A program made the position numbers and the translations under genes. A stretch of DNA of 35,554 nucleotides from positions 1 to 35,554 of the forward strand of contig JABDBZ010000018.1 of NCBI GenBank assembly GCA_013288385.1, in the 5' to 3' direction. Under the pieces are notes generated by a model. It was given only the letters and a program-made list of their open reading frames with translations. It was not told the origin of the DNA and ran no database searches. Below, piece after piece: positions 1 to 8,325 of the stretch. The stretch is from Bacteroidota bacterium (GTDB lineage: Bacteria; Bacteroidota; Bacteroidia; B-17B0; Aurantibacillaceae). Position 1 is the stretch's first letter. Every line of letters starts with the position of its first letter.

Positions 1-2
1 TT

Positions 3-707
3 GAACCTTATGAATTGCAAAAGGAATGGAATAAGCATTTTCCAACAGATACATTTAATTTAGAAAGTAAATATAATATTAAACGTTTTTTTACCCTACT
101 TCGTTTTTTAGCAAGTAAAGGTGAAACAAAAGATTCAGTAAGCGTTTCAAAATTAACTGATGCAGAATTAAAAGAAATTTCAAATGGCGTCTCCAATATA
201 AATTATTCCAAATGGTCGTTTATAAACAAACGTTTGTATGAATTACTTTATGATTTATTTGAATATAAAAATAATGGTGCTGTAAACGGACATTCATTTA
301 CCATGCGCTTATTTTATTTAAAGTCTGCTTTTTGCGCCATTGAAAAAGGTTTTGTTTTTGGTGTTGGTACCGGTGATGTTCAAACTACTATGAACGAATG
401 TTATGCGCAATCCGAATCTCCACTTGATAAAGAATGGTATAAAAGACCGCATAACCAATTTGTAACAATTTTTGTTGCGCTTGGTTTAATTGGTTTAATT
501 GTTTTTTTAGTCTCTTTGATTTATCCTTTAATTCTTTTATGGAAAGAGCTTTCGATTCTTTATTGGCTTTTCATTGCCAGTGCAATTGTTTCATTTTTGT
601 TTGAGGATACATTAGAAACGCAAGTAGGTTTAAGTTTCTTCGCAATTTTTAATACTTTGTTTTTAACTAATGCCTATTTTAGAAAGAAACAAATTCTTCC
701 GGATTAA
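3..707 (+). CDS. O-antigen ligase-like membrane protein, C-terminal part (5' end outside window)
   Basis: The frame is open to the left edge of the window, so the true start lies upstream. The visible part ends with several hydrophobic segments. Just before them is a His-Asn-Gln-Phe motif at nt 450-461, preceded by a loop with a Gly-Val-Gly-Thr-Gly motif. This arrangement is typical of the last periplasmic loop and final membrane helices of the Wzy/WaaL O-antigen ligase/polymerase superfamily, which transfer or polymerise lipid-linked glycans at the inner membrane. About 140 residues before the loop are mixed and could be part of the large periplasmic loop. The stop overlaps the end of the convergent peptidase gene by 29 bases. 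The family assignment is inferred from this short region; the exact substrate cannot be told. Confidence 0.75.
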   Translation, partial: EPYELQKEWNKHFPTDTFNLESKYNIKRFFTLLRFLASKGETKDSVSVSKLTDAELKEISNGVSNINYSKWSFINKRLYELLYDLFEYKNNGAVNGHSFTMRLFYLKSAFCAIEKGFVFGVGTGDVQTTMNECYAQSESPLDKEWYKRPHNQFVTIFVALGLIGLIVFLVSLIYPLILLWKELSILYWLFIASAIVSFLFEDTLETQVGLSFFAIFNTLFLTNAYFRKKQILPD

Positions 708-1527
708 CAGGCGTCCCATTAAACCACAGTTCAAAATGCATATGAGCTCCTTTACTACTTGCACCTGTATTACCAACCGAACTTATCACCTCCCCTGTTT
801 TTACACGTTCTCCCATTTTTTTATTTAAACGAGAGTTGTGTTTAAAAATACTCATTAAGTTATTACTATGCTGAATTTGTATAATGTAACCATCCTCAAT
901 TGTGAAGCCTGTATAAATAACTGTTCCATCTAATGGCGCTTTAATTTCTTCATCCTCTTTTGTTACAACATCTACTCCAAAATGATTCTCTTTTACATTA
1001 TAGGATGTAGTTACAATTCCTTTAACCGGACTATAAAATACCAAATCATTTAAAGCTTTTGTTTTACTCGCATATGTTACAGTTGTCTGATTGGATTTAT
1101 TTTCCTCTATTTCCTTTCTAAAATTAAGATCAGAACTAGAAGGCTCATTTTTTATTTTTGAATAATCTTTTAAAGAATCCTTTCTGGGTTTTGAAGGATT
1201 CTCTTCCTGTTTCTCATTAAAAACATTTATTAAATTATTAATGTAACTCTCTTTTGCCTCCAAAGTCTGTTCGATAGAATCGGTTTTAGTTGTTAATTTT
1301 AACAATTCTTTTCTATCTGATACGTTGCCATAACCTGGAATATACTCTCTTAAAGGGGTTAAAGCCACCAAACTTATTACCAAAGTGGTCATAATAATAG
1401 TAATAGTCGCAGTTGTAATAAGTAATCCTAAAGGTGATAAACGAATAGAAAATTTCTCCCCAAAAGTCTCGTCATTAAGGATTACCAGGCGATAGGCGGT
1501 AGTTAACCAACCCCTCATTCTTTGCAT
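679..1527 (-). CDS. Membrane-anchored M23 family metallopeptidase
   Basis: Predicted peptidoglycan endopeptidase, or activator of one, held in the inner membrane with its catalytic domain outside. Counting from the ATG at 1527 (282 residues), a single membrane segment lies at about residues 33-56, followed by a charged, probably coiled-coil linker. The C-terminal M23 domain has the zinc motif His-x3-Asp (H182, D186) and the His-x-His motif (H262, H264), so the active site looks complete. An in-frame TTG at 1569 could add 14 residues, but the ATG gives a protein starting just before the Arg-Leu-Val-Ile-Leu-Asn-Asp stretch I recall from Bacteroidota homologues. It diverges from the TetR gene, and its 3' end overlaps the ligase-like gene tail to tail. 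Confidence 0.88.
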   Translation of the reverse strand: MQRMRGWLTTAYRLVILNDETFGEKFSIRLSPLGLLITTATITIIMTTLVISLVALTPLREYIPGYGNVSDRKELLKLTTKTDSIEQTLEAKESYINNLINVFNEKQEENPSKPRKDSLKDYSKIKNEPSSSDLNFRKEIEENKSNQTTVTYASKTKALNDLVFYSPVKGIVTTSYNVKENHFGVDVVTKEDEEIKAPLDGTVIYTGFTIEDGYIIQIQHSNNLMSIFKHNSRLNKKMGERVKTGEVISSVGNTGASSKGAHMHFELWFNGTPVNPEEFVSF

Positions 1528-1586
1528 TACAGTATGTTTTTCTTTAGCCAAGTAACTGTAAAGATGCAAAAAAATATTTTTATATC

Positions 1587-1614
1587 GGAAACTTGCAAAA
1601 CAAAAAAAGTTTCC
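1587..1614. promoter_or_regulatory. Candidate TetR operator (8-bp inverted repeat, 12-bp spacer)
   Basis: The arms GGAAACTT (1587-1594) and AAGTTTCC (1607-1614) are perfect inverted repeats 12 bases apart. They lie between the upstream TTG and the TAnnTTTG element of the promoter for the TetR-efflux operon, and the left arm overlaps the TTG. TetR repressors commonly bind such palindromes in their own promoters, so this is the likely autoregulatory site. It could also affect the divergent M23 gene. Binding is inferred from position and symmetry. Confidence 0.65.
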
Positions 1615-1623
1615 ATAGTTTTG
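1593..1623 (+). promoter_or_regulatory. Bacteroidota-type promoter for the tetR-efflux operon
   Basis: TTG at 1593-1595 and TAGTTTTG at 1616-1623 (an exact match to TAnnTTTG) are separated by 20 bases, as expected for the Bacteroidota housekeeping sigma factor. Transcription would start near 1630, eight bases or so before the ATG at 1638. This argues against the alternative upstream TTG start at 1593. Confidence 0.65.
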
Positions 1624-1637
1624 TTCTCGAATTCAAA

Positions 1638-2249
1638 ATGTCTGCAAAAAACAAAATATTAAAAGGTGCCGAAGAACTGATATTTAAATTTGGTATCAAG
1701 AATATTACCATGGATGATATTGCTCGTCATTTAAGCATGAGTAAAAAAACCATTTATAAATATTATAAAGAAAAAGATGAAATTGTTCATTCGTTAATGC
1801 AATTAAGTATTGAGAATGATAAATGTCGTTTTAAAAACATTTATGAAAAATCACAAAACGTAGTTGATGAAGTATTTGAGATCATGAAAGAAATGCGTGA
1901 AGTGTTTAGCAAAATAAATCCAATTGTTTTTCATGAACTAAATAAATACTATCCCGAAACATGGAAGGAATTTCAAAACTTTAAATCAAGTTTTATTCAG
2001 GAAATGGTTGAACAATCTCTTATTAAAGGCCAAAAAGACGGTTACATTAGAAAAGATATAAACCCAAAACTTTTGGCTAAACTCCGTGTTGAAAATATTG
2101 AAATGACTTTAAATGGTGTTGTTTTTGCACATGATAAATTCAACATTGTGGATGTTCAGCTTGCTGTTACCGAACATTTTTTATATGGCGTATGTACATT
2201 GAAAGGACATAAATTAATTAATAAACATAAAAATATTGATGAAGAATAA
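1638..2249 (+). CDS. TetR/AcrR family transcriptional regulator
   Basis: DNA-binding regulator of 203 residues, likely the repressor of the efflux operon that follows. The N-terminal helix-turn-helix (about residues 24-43) has the classic TetR form, with Thr-Met-Asp-Asp-Ile-Ala followed by Ser-Lys-Lys-Thr-Ile-Tyr-Lys-Tyr-Tyr. The remaining helical part is the usual variable ligand-binding and dimerisation domain. An in-frame TTG at 1593 would add 15 residues but lies inside the promoter, so the ATG at 1638 is preferred. The stop codon lies one base before, or overlaps, the start of the TolC-like gene, so the two are cotranscribed and perhaps translationally coupled. The inducer is unknown; it is probably a substrate of the pump. 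Confidence 0.92.
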   Translation: MSAKNKILKGAEELIFKFGIKNITMDDIARHLSMSKKTIYKYYKEKDEIVHSLMQLSIENDKCRFKNIYEKSQNVVDEVFEIMKEMREVFSKINPIVFHELNKYYPETWKEFQNFKSSFIQEMVEQSLIKGQKDGYIRKDINPKLLAKLRVENIEMTLNGVVFAHDKFNIVDVQLAVTEHFLYGVCTLKGHKLINKHKNIDEE

Positions 2250-2250
2250 T

Positions 2251-3585
2251 ATGATAAAAAAAATCCTTACCCCGCTTCTTCTCTTTAATAGTATTCTATT
2301 CGCGCAACAAAAAGCGTCTTTTAGTTTACAGGAAGCTATTGAATATTCGTTAAAGAATAGTCCAAGTTATTTAAATGCCGACCTCGATCAAAAAAATGCT
2401 GTCTTCAGAAAAAATGAAATCACAGGTCTCGGTTTACCACAAGTAAGTGGAAGTATTGATCTTAAAGATTATATCTCCTTACCTACATCATTAATACCTG
2501 CTCAATTTTTTGGTGGGCCTGCCGGGTCATTTGCACCGGTTAAATTTGGTACAAAATATAATGCTACGGCCGGTTTTAGTGCATCGCAATTGATTTTCAG
2601 CAGCGATTATATTATAGGTTTAAGTGCTGCAAAAGAATATATTAATTTATCTAAAATTAGTGTAACCAGAACAAAAGTAGATTTAACAGCTCAGGTATCT
2701 AAAGCTTATTATAATGTAATAATCAATAATCAACGAAAGGCTTTATTGGATGCAAACGTAGCACGATTGAAAAAAATATTTGAAGATACAAAGATCATGA
2801 ATGCACAAGGCTTTGTAGAAAAAATTGATGTAGAACGTATAGAAGTTCAATACAATAATTTGATAACTGAACAGGATAAAACGGGAAAACTAATAACACT
2901 TTCCGAAAACATGTTAAAGTTTCAAATGGGTTATAAAATATCCGATGAAATTGCTTTAACTGATAGTTTAAATATTAATGTTGAAGATCAATCTATATTA
3001 AATCCGAGTAAAATTGATGTTTCCAAAAGACCCGATTATCAATTGTTAACTGCTCAGCAAAAATTAAATGAGTTAGATGTTAAACGTTTAAAAATGGGAT
3101 ACCTTCCTACATTAGCAGGTTACGGTTCTTATCAGTACAATGCGCAAAGACAAAAATTTGATTTTGAAAACACTCCACAACAACCGTGGTTTAAAATTGC
3201 TTTAATTGGAGCTACATTAAACCTCAATATTTTTGATGGTTTACAAAGACATAATCAAATACAACAGGCTCAGATAACTTCCAAGAAAATGCAAAATACA
3301 ATTCGCAATTTAGAAATGTCAGCAGAATTAGAAGCTTCTTCAGCTTCCATTTTATACGCCAATGCTTATTCAACCATGTTATATCAAAAAAGAAATCGGG
3401 AATTAGCAAATCATGTATACACTGTTGCACAAAAAAAATACGAGCAAGGTGTTGGAAGCAATATAGAATTAATCACTGCTGAAACTTCTTTAAAAGAAGC
3501 GGATACTAATTATCTCAACTCAATATTCGATATGCTGGTAGCAAAAATTGATTATCAAAAGGCAACAGGAACTCTCATAAAATAA
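2251..3585 (+). CDS. TolC family outer membrane efflux protein
   Basis: Outer-membrane channel of a tripartite efflux system. The protein of about 445 residues begins with a signal peptide (Met-Ile-Lys-Lys, a hydrophobic core, then Phe-Ala before Gln-Gln). It has the two-fold repeated helical and beta layout of the family, with the typical 'Ser-Leu-Gln-Glu-Ala-Ile-Glu-Tyr-Ser-Leu-Lys-Asn-Ser' opening and a second-half 'Ala-Thr-Leu-Asn-Leu-Asn-Ile-Phe-Asp-Gly' segment. An in-frame ATG at 2239 overlaps the tetR stop; the ATG at 2251 gives the more compact signal peptide and has a weak GAAG six bases upstream. It is second in the operon, 11 bases before the adaptor gene. Confidence 0.93.
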   Translation: MIKKILTPLLLFNSILFAQQKASFSLQEAIEYSLKNSPSYLNADLDQKNAVFRKNEITGLGLPQVSGSIDLKDYISLPTSLIPAQFFGGPAGSFAPVKFGTKYNATAGFSASQLIFSSDYIIGLSAAKEYINLSKISVTRTKVDLTAQVSKAYYNVIINNQRKALLDANVARLKKIFEDTKIMNAQGFVEKIDVERIEVQYNNLITEQDKTGKLITLSENMLKFQMGYKISDEIALTDSLNINVEDQSILNPSKIDVSKRPDYQLLTAQQKLNELDVKRLKMGYLPTLAGYGSYQYNAQRQKFDFENTPQQPWFKIALIGATLNLNIFDGLQRHNQIQQAQITSKKMQNTIRNLEMSAELEASSASILYANAYSTMLYQKRNRELANHVYTVAQKKYEQGVGSNIELITAETSLKEADTNYLNSIFDMLVAKIDYQKATGTLIK

Positions 3586-3596
3586 AACATTAAATA

Positions 3597-4730
3597 ATGA
3601 AAAATTACTCCAACAAAAACATCATGAAAAATTATATAACTATCGCAGTTATTGCAGGTTTATTAATTGCCTGCAGCGCACCTGATAAAAAAGCTGAACT
3701 TGAAAAATTAAAAAAACAAAAAACAGAACTTGAAACAAAAATTGCAGCCCTTCAAGAGGAAGTTTCTAAAACAGATACTACAAAAAGTAAAGAGAAAGTA
3801 ATTGAAGTAATTGCTAAGCCTTTAACTACACAATTATTTAAAACATATATTGAAGTTCAAGGGAAAATTGATGCTGACGAAAACGTTTCACTTTCAAGCG
3901 AAATGCCGGGAACTGTTACTAAAATAAATGTAAAAGTTGGTGATGAAGTTACAAAGGGTCAGGTTTTGGCCGAAACTGATGCACGTGCTTTAGCTCAAAG
4001 TATTTCTGATATGCAAACAACTATGGACCTTGCAAATCAACTATACGATAAACAAAAAACTTTATGGGATCAAAAAATAGGAACTGAAGTTCAATACATT
4101 CAAGCTAAATCTCAAAAAGAAAGTGTAGAGAAAAAAATGGCCTCCCTACAGGAACAAGTTCGCATGACTAAAATTATTTCACCAATTAATGGCACTGTCG
4201 ATGGCGTAAACATTAAGGTTGGTCAGGCTATTATGCCAGGCTTAGGTGCTATTTCTGTTATTAATTTTTCAAATTTAAAAGTAAAAGCTGACGTTGCCGA
4301 AACTTATGCGGCCCGAATTAAAAATGGTAACGAAGTACTTGTTCTTTTTCCGGATACTAAAGATTCAATTATTTCAAAAGTTCATTATGCATCAAGAGGA
4401 ATAAATGCACTTACGAGAACATTTATGGTTGAAATTCTTTTAGATAATTCGAAAGAGTATCATCCAAACATGGTTGCCAAATTAAGGATCAATGATTACC
4501 AATCTCCAAAACCAGAAATAACTTTGCCCGTTAAATATATTCAAAGAGGAACTGATGAAAACTATGTTCTGGTTGCTGAAAATGGAGTCGCAGTGAAAAA
4601 GGTAATTAAAACCGGACATGAATACCATGGTGTTTTGGAAGTTACTGAGGGCTTAAAAGAAGGAGATTTGTTGATCACAGATGGCTACGACCTTGTTAAC
4701 GAAGGTGACAAAGTAATTGTTAAAAAATAA
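3597..4730 (+). CDS. RND efflux periplasmic adaptor lipoprotein (membrane fusion protein)
   Basis: Links the inner-membrane pump to the TolC-like channel. The N-terminus is a lipoprotein signal ending Leu-Ile-Ala-Cys (Cys26 from this start, Cys17 from the alternative ATG at 3624). A short Lys/Glu-rich heptad region follows, then a barrel/lipoyl-type segment with Gly-Thr-Val-Thr-Lys-Ile and Val-Gly-Asp-Glu-Val, a central helical hairpin, the second lipoyl half with Ser-Pro-Ile-Asn-Gly-Thr-Val-Asp-Gly, and beta-barrel and membrane-proximal domains. The extra coiled coil right after the lipid anchor is common in Bacteroidota adaptors. The gene sits 41 bases before the pump gene. Confidence 0.93.
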   Translation: MKNYSNKNIMKNYITIAVIAGLLIACSAPDKKAELEKLKKQKTELETKIAALQEEVSKTDTTKSKEKVIEVIAKPLTTQLFKTYIEVQGKIDADENVSLSSEMPGTVTKINVKVGDEVTKGQVLAETDARALAQSISDMQTTMDLANQLYDKQKTLWDQKIGTEVQYIQAKSQKESVEKKMASLQEQVRMTKIISPINGTVDGVNIKVGQAIMPGLGAISVINFSNLKVKADVAETYAARIKNGNEVLVLFPDTKDSIISKVHYASRGINALTRTFMVEILLDNSKEYHPNMVAKLRINDYQSPKPEITLPVKYIQRGTDENYVLVAENGVAVKKVIKTGHEYHGVLEVTEGLKEGDLLITDGYDLVNEGDKVIVKK

Positions 4731-4771
4731 TTATTGCATTTAGTTTTAACGGCTCATCAAACAAAAATAAT

Positions 4772-7700
4772 ATGTTAGATAAAATAAAAGAATTTAAACC
4801 ATCAAGCTGGGCAATAGATAATAAAATAACTATTTATCTAGTCACCATATTTATTACCCTATTTGGAATCATGGCATACAACTCTTTGCCAAAAGAAAAT
4901 TTTCCAGACATTACTGTACCTACAATATACATTAACACGGTTAATGCTGGTAACTCGCCAACTAATATTGAAAACACCCTTACAAAACCAATCGAAAAAC
5001 GTTTAAAGTCTATTTCCGGAGTTAAGAAGTTTACAAGTACTTCCTTGCAAGACGTTTCCGTGATTGTTGTTGAGTTTCATACCGATGTAAAAGTTGATAT
5101 TGCCAAACAAAAAGTAAAAGATGCGGTTGATGAAGCGCGTACTGATATGCCGCAAACACTCACGCGTGAACCAATGATCAAAGAGATTGCTTTTTCTGAA
5201 ATTCCAATCATGTACATTAATATTGCCGGCAATTATGATCTTAAACAATTAAAAAAATATGCTGAAGATCTTCAAGATAGAATTGAGGGGCTCAAAGAAA
5301 TCAACGAAGTAAAAATTGTTGGTGCTCTCGATCGGGAAATACAAGTAAATGTTGACGCCTATAAATTGCAAGCAGCTCAGTTAACTCTGGGAGATATTCA
5401 ACGTGCAATTGCTCAGGAAAATCTTTCTATTACAGGTGGTAACGTTCCAATAAATGGCATGAAACCAACTCTCAGTATTAAAAGTGAATTTAAAGATCCT
5501 AAAGAAATTGAAGACATTATTGTTACTTCTGCAGTTGGCGCAAAATTATTTATAAAAGATATCGCCGAAGTAAAAGATTCATTTTTAGAAAAAGAAAGTT
5601 ACTCCAGTTCAAAAGGCAAAAATGTTATTACTTTAAACATCATTAAACGTTCAGGTGAAAATTTAATTGATGCGGCAGATAAAATAAAAGAAGTTATTGC
5701 CGATATGAAAAAGAAAGAGTTTCCTCAAGCTCTTGATATTACTGTTAGTGGCGACCAAAGCGCTAAAACAAAAACAACATTACAAGATTTAATCAATACA
5801 ATTATTATTGGTTTTATTCTCGTAACAATTGTTCTCATGTTCTTCATGGGAGTAACAAATGCTTTATTTGTCGCACTCTCTGTTCCTTTATCAATGTTCA
5901 TCGCCTTCTTAATAATGCCAAGTATTGGTTTTACATTTAATATGATTGTACTCTTTGCCTTTCTATTGGCTCTTGGTATTGTAGTGGATGACGCCATTGT
6001 TGTGATTGAAAACACGCATCGTTTATTTAATAATGGTAAACGCGATATAAAAACTGCGGCAAAAATGGCTGCCGGTGAAGTATTTTTACCTGTATTAACA
6101 GGAACAATAACTACACTTGCACCTTTTATTCCATTGGCTTTTTGGAGTGGTATCATTGGTAAGTTTATGTACTTTCTTCCAATCACATTAATTATTTCAC
6201 TCCTCGCTTCACTATTTGTTGCATATATTATTAATCCTGTATTCGCAGTCGACTTCATGAAATCTCATGAAGAAGAAGCAAAAGATCATGGTAAGATCAG
6301 TAGAAAAGGAAAAATGCAACTTATTCTTTATGGTGTAATAACTTTGTTATGTTATATGGGTGGACATCCAGGTATTGGGAATTTTGTTGTTTTCTTAGCT
6401 TTCTTTTTGGTTTTACATCGCCTTTGGTTATATAGAGTTATCGAACTATGGCAGTTTAAAGTTTGGCCTGCATTTGTAAAACGATATGTAAAAGTTTTGG
6501 AATGGTGTTTACGCAAACCATGGAGACCTCTTGGTCTTGTTATTGTATTATTTATTTTTTCTCTCATGTTCTTCAAAGCGCGTGGTCCAAAAGTTGTATT
6601 CTTCCCTCAAGGCGATCCGAATAATGTTTACGTGTATTTAAAATTACCTGAAGGAACAGACCCTGCTGTGACAAATGACGTAATGCGAAAAATTGAAAAG
6701 AAAGTTTATACTGTTATCGCGGAAAATGATCCTGTTGTTGAATCTATGATCAGTAATGTTACTATCGGTGTAACAGATCCACGTGATGGAGATCAAAATT
6801 CATACCCAAACAAAGGAAAGATTGCGATCAATTTTGTTGATTTTGAAAAACGACACGGCAAATCAACAACAGATTATCTTACTAAGTTACAGGCTATGAA
6901 ATGGGATATTCCGGGAGCTGAAATAACCGTAAATAAAGAGCAAGCTGGTCCACCACAAGCTAAACCAATTAGTATTGAAATAAAAGGAGATGATTTCGAC
7001 GACCTTGTAAAAAATGCAGATGCGCTTAAAAAGTTTTTGAATGAAGCTAAAATTGAAGGCGTAGATAATTTGAAATCGGATTTTGTAAGTAATAAACCTG
7101 AGATTATTTTTGATATAGACAGAGAAAGAGCACAACGCGAAGGAATTTCAACTCAACAATTAGCTATGGAAATTCGTGGCGCAGTATTTGGTATTGAAGC
7201 TACAAAATTCAGAGATGTTGATGATGAATATCCTGTTCAAGTTCGTTACAAATACGATCAACGGATAGATCTTGAAACTATTCGCAACCTAAAAATTACA
7301 TACAGAGATATGAACATGGGTGGTCTTGTACGCAGTGTGCCAATTTCAGCTGTATGCGATATACGTTATGATAATACATATGCAGGTATTAAGCGCAAAA
7401 ATAATACACGGATCATTACATTATCAGCAGATGTAAAAGAAGGTTTTAATCCAAACGAAGTAGTTGCAAAAATTCAGCAAGTAATGAAAGGTTTTAATTC
7501 TACAGGAAGTTCTACTGTAAAATTTGCAGGTCAACAAGAAGATCAAGCTGAAACAATGGGCTTTTTAGGTCGCGCCATGATGATCGCTGTTTTCTTAATG
7601 TTACTTGTACTCGTTGGATTGTTTAATTCGTTGGGCAAACCATTAATTATTTTATCAGAAATTCTTTTCAGTATTATTGGTGTACTCATAGGTGTTGCTG

Positions 7701-8236
7701 CTTTCAAAATGGATATGAGCATAATTATGACCGGTGTGGGTATTATTGCACTTGGTGGAATTGTTGTGAGAAATGGAATATTATTAGTTGAGTTTGCAGA
7801 GTTCGCAAGAGAAGGTGGAATGAGTTTATATGAAGCTACTGTTGAAGCAGGTAGAACGCGGATGACTCCTGTTGTGTTAACTGCAATTGCTGCGGTGCTT
7901 GGCCTTATTCCATTAGCTGTTGGATTAAATATTAATTTTGAAACCCTCTTTACGCATTTGAATCCGCATATTTTCTTCGGCGGAGATAGCGTTGTGTTTT
8001 GGGGTCCATTAAGTTGGACAATGATCTTCGGATTAATTTTCGCAACTATACTTACATTATTATTAATACCATCTATGTATTTGATCACAGAAAGATTAAA
8101 ACGCAAATCTTCAATTATTCTTGATCATTTTGGTTTACCAAGAGTTTGTATGTACATACCATTCTTTATTTTAATTTGTACTCTCATTCTTGCAATACAA
8201 AGAAAAAAATTAGAATTTGGAGATTTAGATCACTAG
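4772..8236 (+). CDS. RND family efflux pump, inner-membrane permease
   Basis: Proton-driven AcrB/HAE-type exporter of 1154 residues, about 100 longer than AcrB. A first membrane helix (about residues 20-37) is followed by a large periplasmic domain, then a helix bundle holding the proton-relay pair Asp406-Asp407 in Gly-Ile-Val-Val-Asp-Asp-Ala. A second periplasmic domain and second helix bundle complete the duplicated fold. Extra length comes from hydrophobic segments between the two halves (about residues 510-560) and an added C-terminal helix after the last canonical one, a layout I have seen in Bacteroidota homologues. The substrate is not predictable. The operon ends at the hairpin at 8253-8284. 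Confidence 0.94.
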   Translation: MLDKIKEFKPSSWAIDNKITIYLVTIFITLFGIMAYNSLPKENFPDITVPTIYINTVNAGNSPTNIENTLTKPIEKRLKSISGVKKFTSTSLQDVSVIVVEFHTDVKVDIAKQKVKDAVDEARTDMPQTLTREPMIKEIAFSEIPIMYINIAGNYDLKQLKKYAEDLQDRIEGLKEINEVKIVGALDREIQVNVDAYKLQAAQLTLGDIQRAIAQENLSITGGNVPINGMKPTLSIKSEFKDPKEIEDIIVTSAVGAKLFIKDIAEVKDSFLEKESYSSSKGKNVITLNIIKRSGENLIDAADKIKEVIADMKKKEFPQALDITVSGDQSAKTKTTLQDLINTIIIGFILVTIVLMFFMGVTNALFVALSVPLSMFIAFLIMPSIGFTFNMIVLFAFLLALGIVVDDAIVVIENTHRLFNNGKRDIKTAAKMAAGEVFLPVLTGTITTLAPFIPLAFWSGIIGKFMYFLPITLIISLLASLFVAYIINPVFAVDFMKSHEEEAKDHGKISRKGKMQLILYGVITLLCYMGGHPGIGNFVVFLAFFLVLHRLWLYRVIELWQFKVWPAFVKRYVKVLEWCLRKPWRPLGLVIVLFIFSLMFFKARGPKVVFFPQGDPNNVYVYLKLPEGTDPAVTNDVMRKIEKKVYTVIAENDPVVESMISNVTIGVTDPRDGDQNSYPNKGKIAINFVDFEKRHGKSTTDYLTKLQAMKWDIPGAEITVNKEQAGPPQAKPISIEIKGDDFDDLVKNADALKKFLNEAKIEGVDNLKSDFVSNKPEIIFDIDRERAQREGISTQQLAMEIRGAVFGIEATKFRDVDDEYPVQVRYKYDQRIDLETIRNLKITYRDMNMGGLVRSVPISAVCDIRYDNTYAGIKRKNNTRIITLSADVKEGFNPNEVVAKIQQVMKGFNSTGSSTVKFAGQQEDQAETMGFLGRAMMIAVFLMLLVLVGLFNSLGKPLIILSEILFSIIGVLIGVAAFKMDMSIIMTGVGIIALGGIVVRNGILLVEFAEFAREGGMSLYEATVEAGRTRMTPVVLTAIAAVLGLIPLAVGLNINFETLFTHLNPHIFFGGDSVVFWGPLSWTMIFGLIFATILTLLLIPSMYLITERLKRKSSIILDHFGLPRVCMYIPFFILICTLILAIQRKKLEFGDLDH

Positions 8237-8252
8237 TAATCTAATCTTAAAT

Positions 8253-8284
8253 AAAAAAGACGTCTCTGCAAAGACGTCTTTTTT
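8253..8284. terminator. Bidirectional rho-independent terminator between efflux operon and symporter
   Basis: A 13-bp stem (8253-8265 with 8272-8284) and a six-base loop. The core AGACGTCT is flanked by A-tracts on the left and T-tracts on the right, so it can terminate both converging transcripts. Confidence 0.85.
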
Positions 8285-8325
8285 TATGCTTATAAATTCA
8301 ATAGATAAGCGATTTAATTAGTTTT

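Noticed and set aside
1593-1637. Possible longer TetR protein starting at the TTG at 1593
   Set aside because: This TTG is the upstream promoter element and the extension overlaps the operator and TAnnTTTG; the ATG at 1638 begins the normal TetR N-terminus.
5725-6258. Antisense open frames inside the pump, porU, tex and UbiD-family genes
   Set aside because: They lie opposite strongly conserved coding sequence and have no recognisable domains, signals or promoters.
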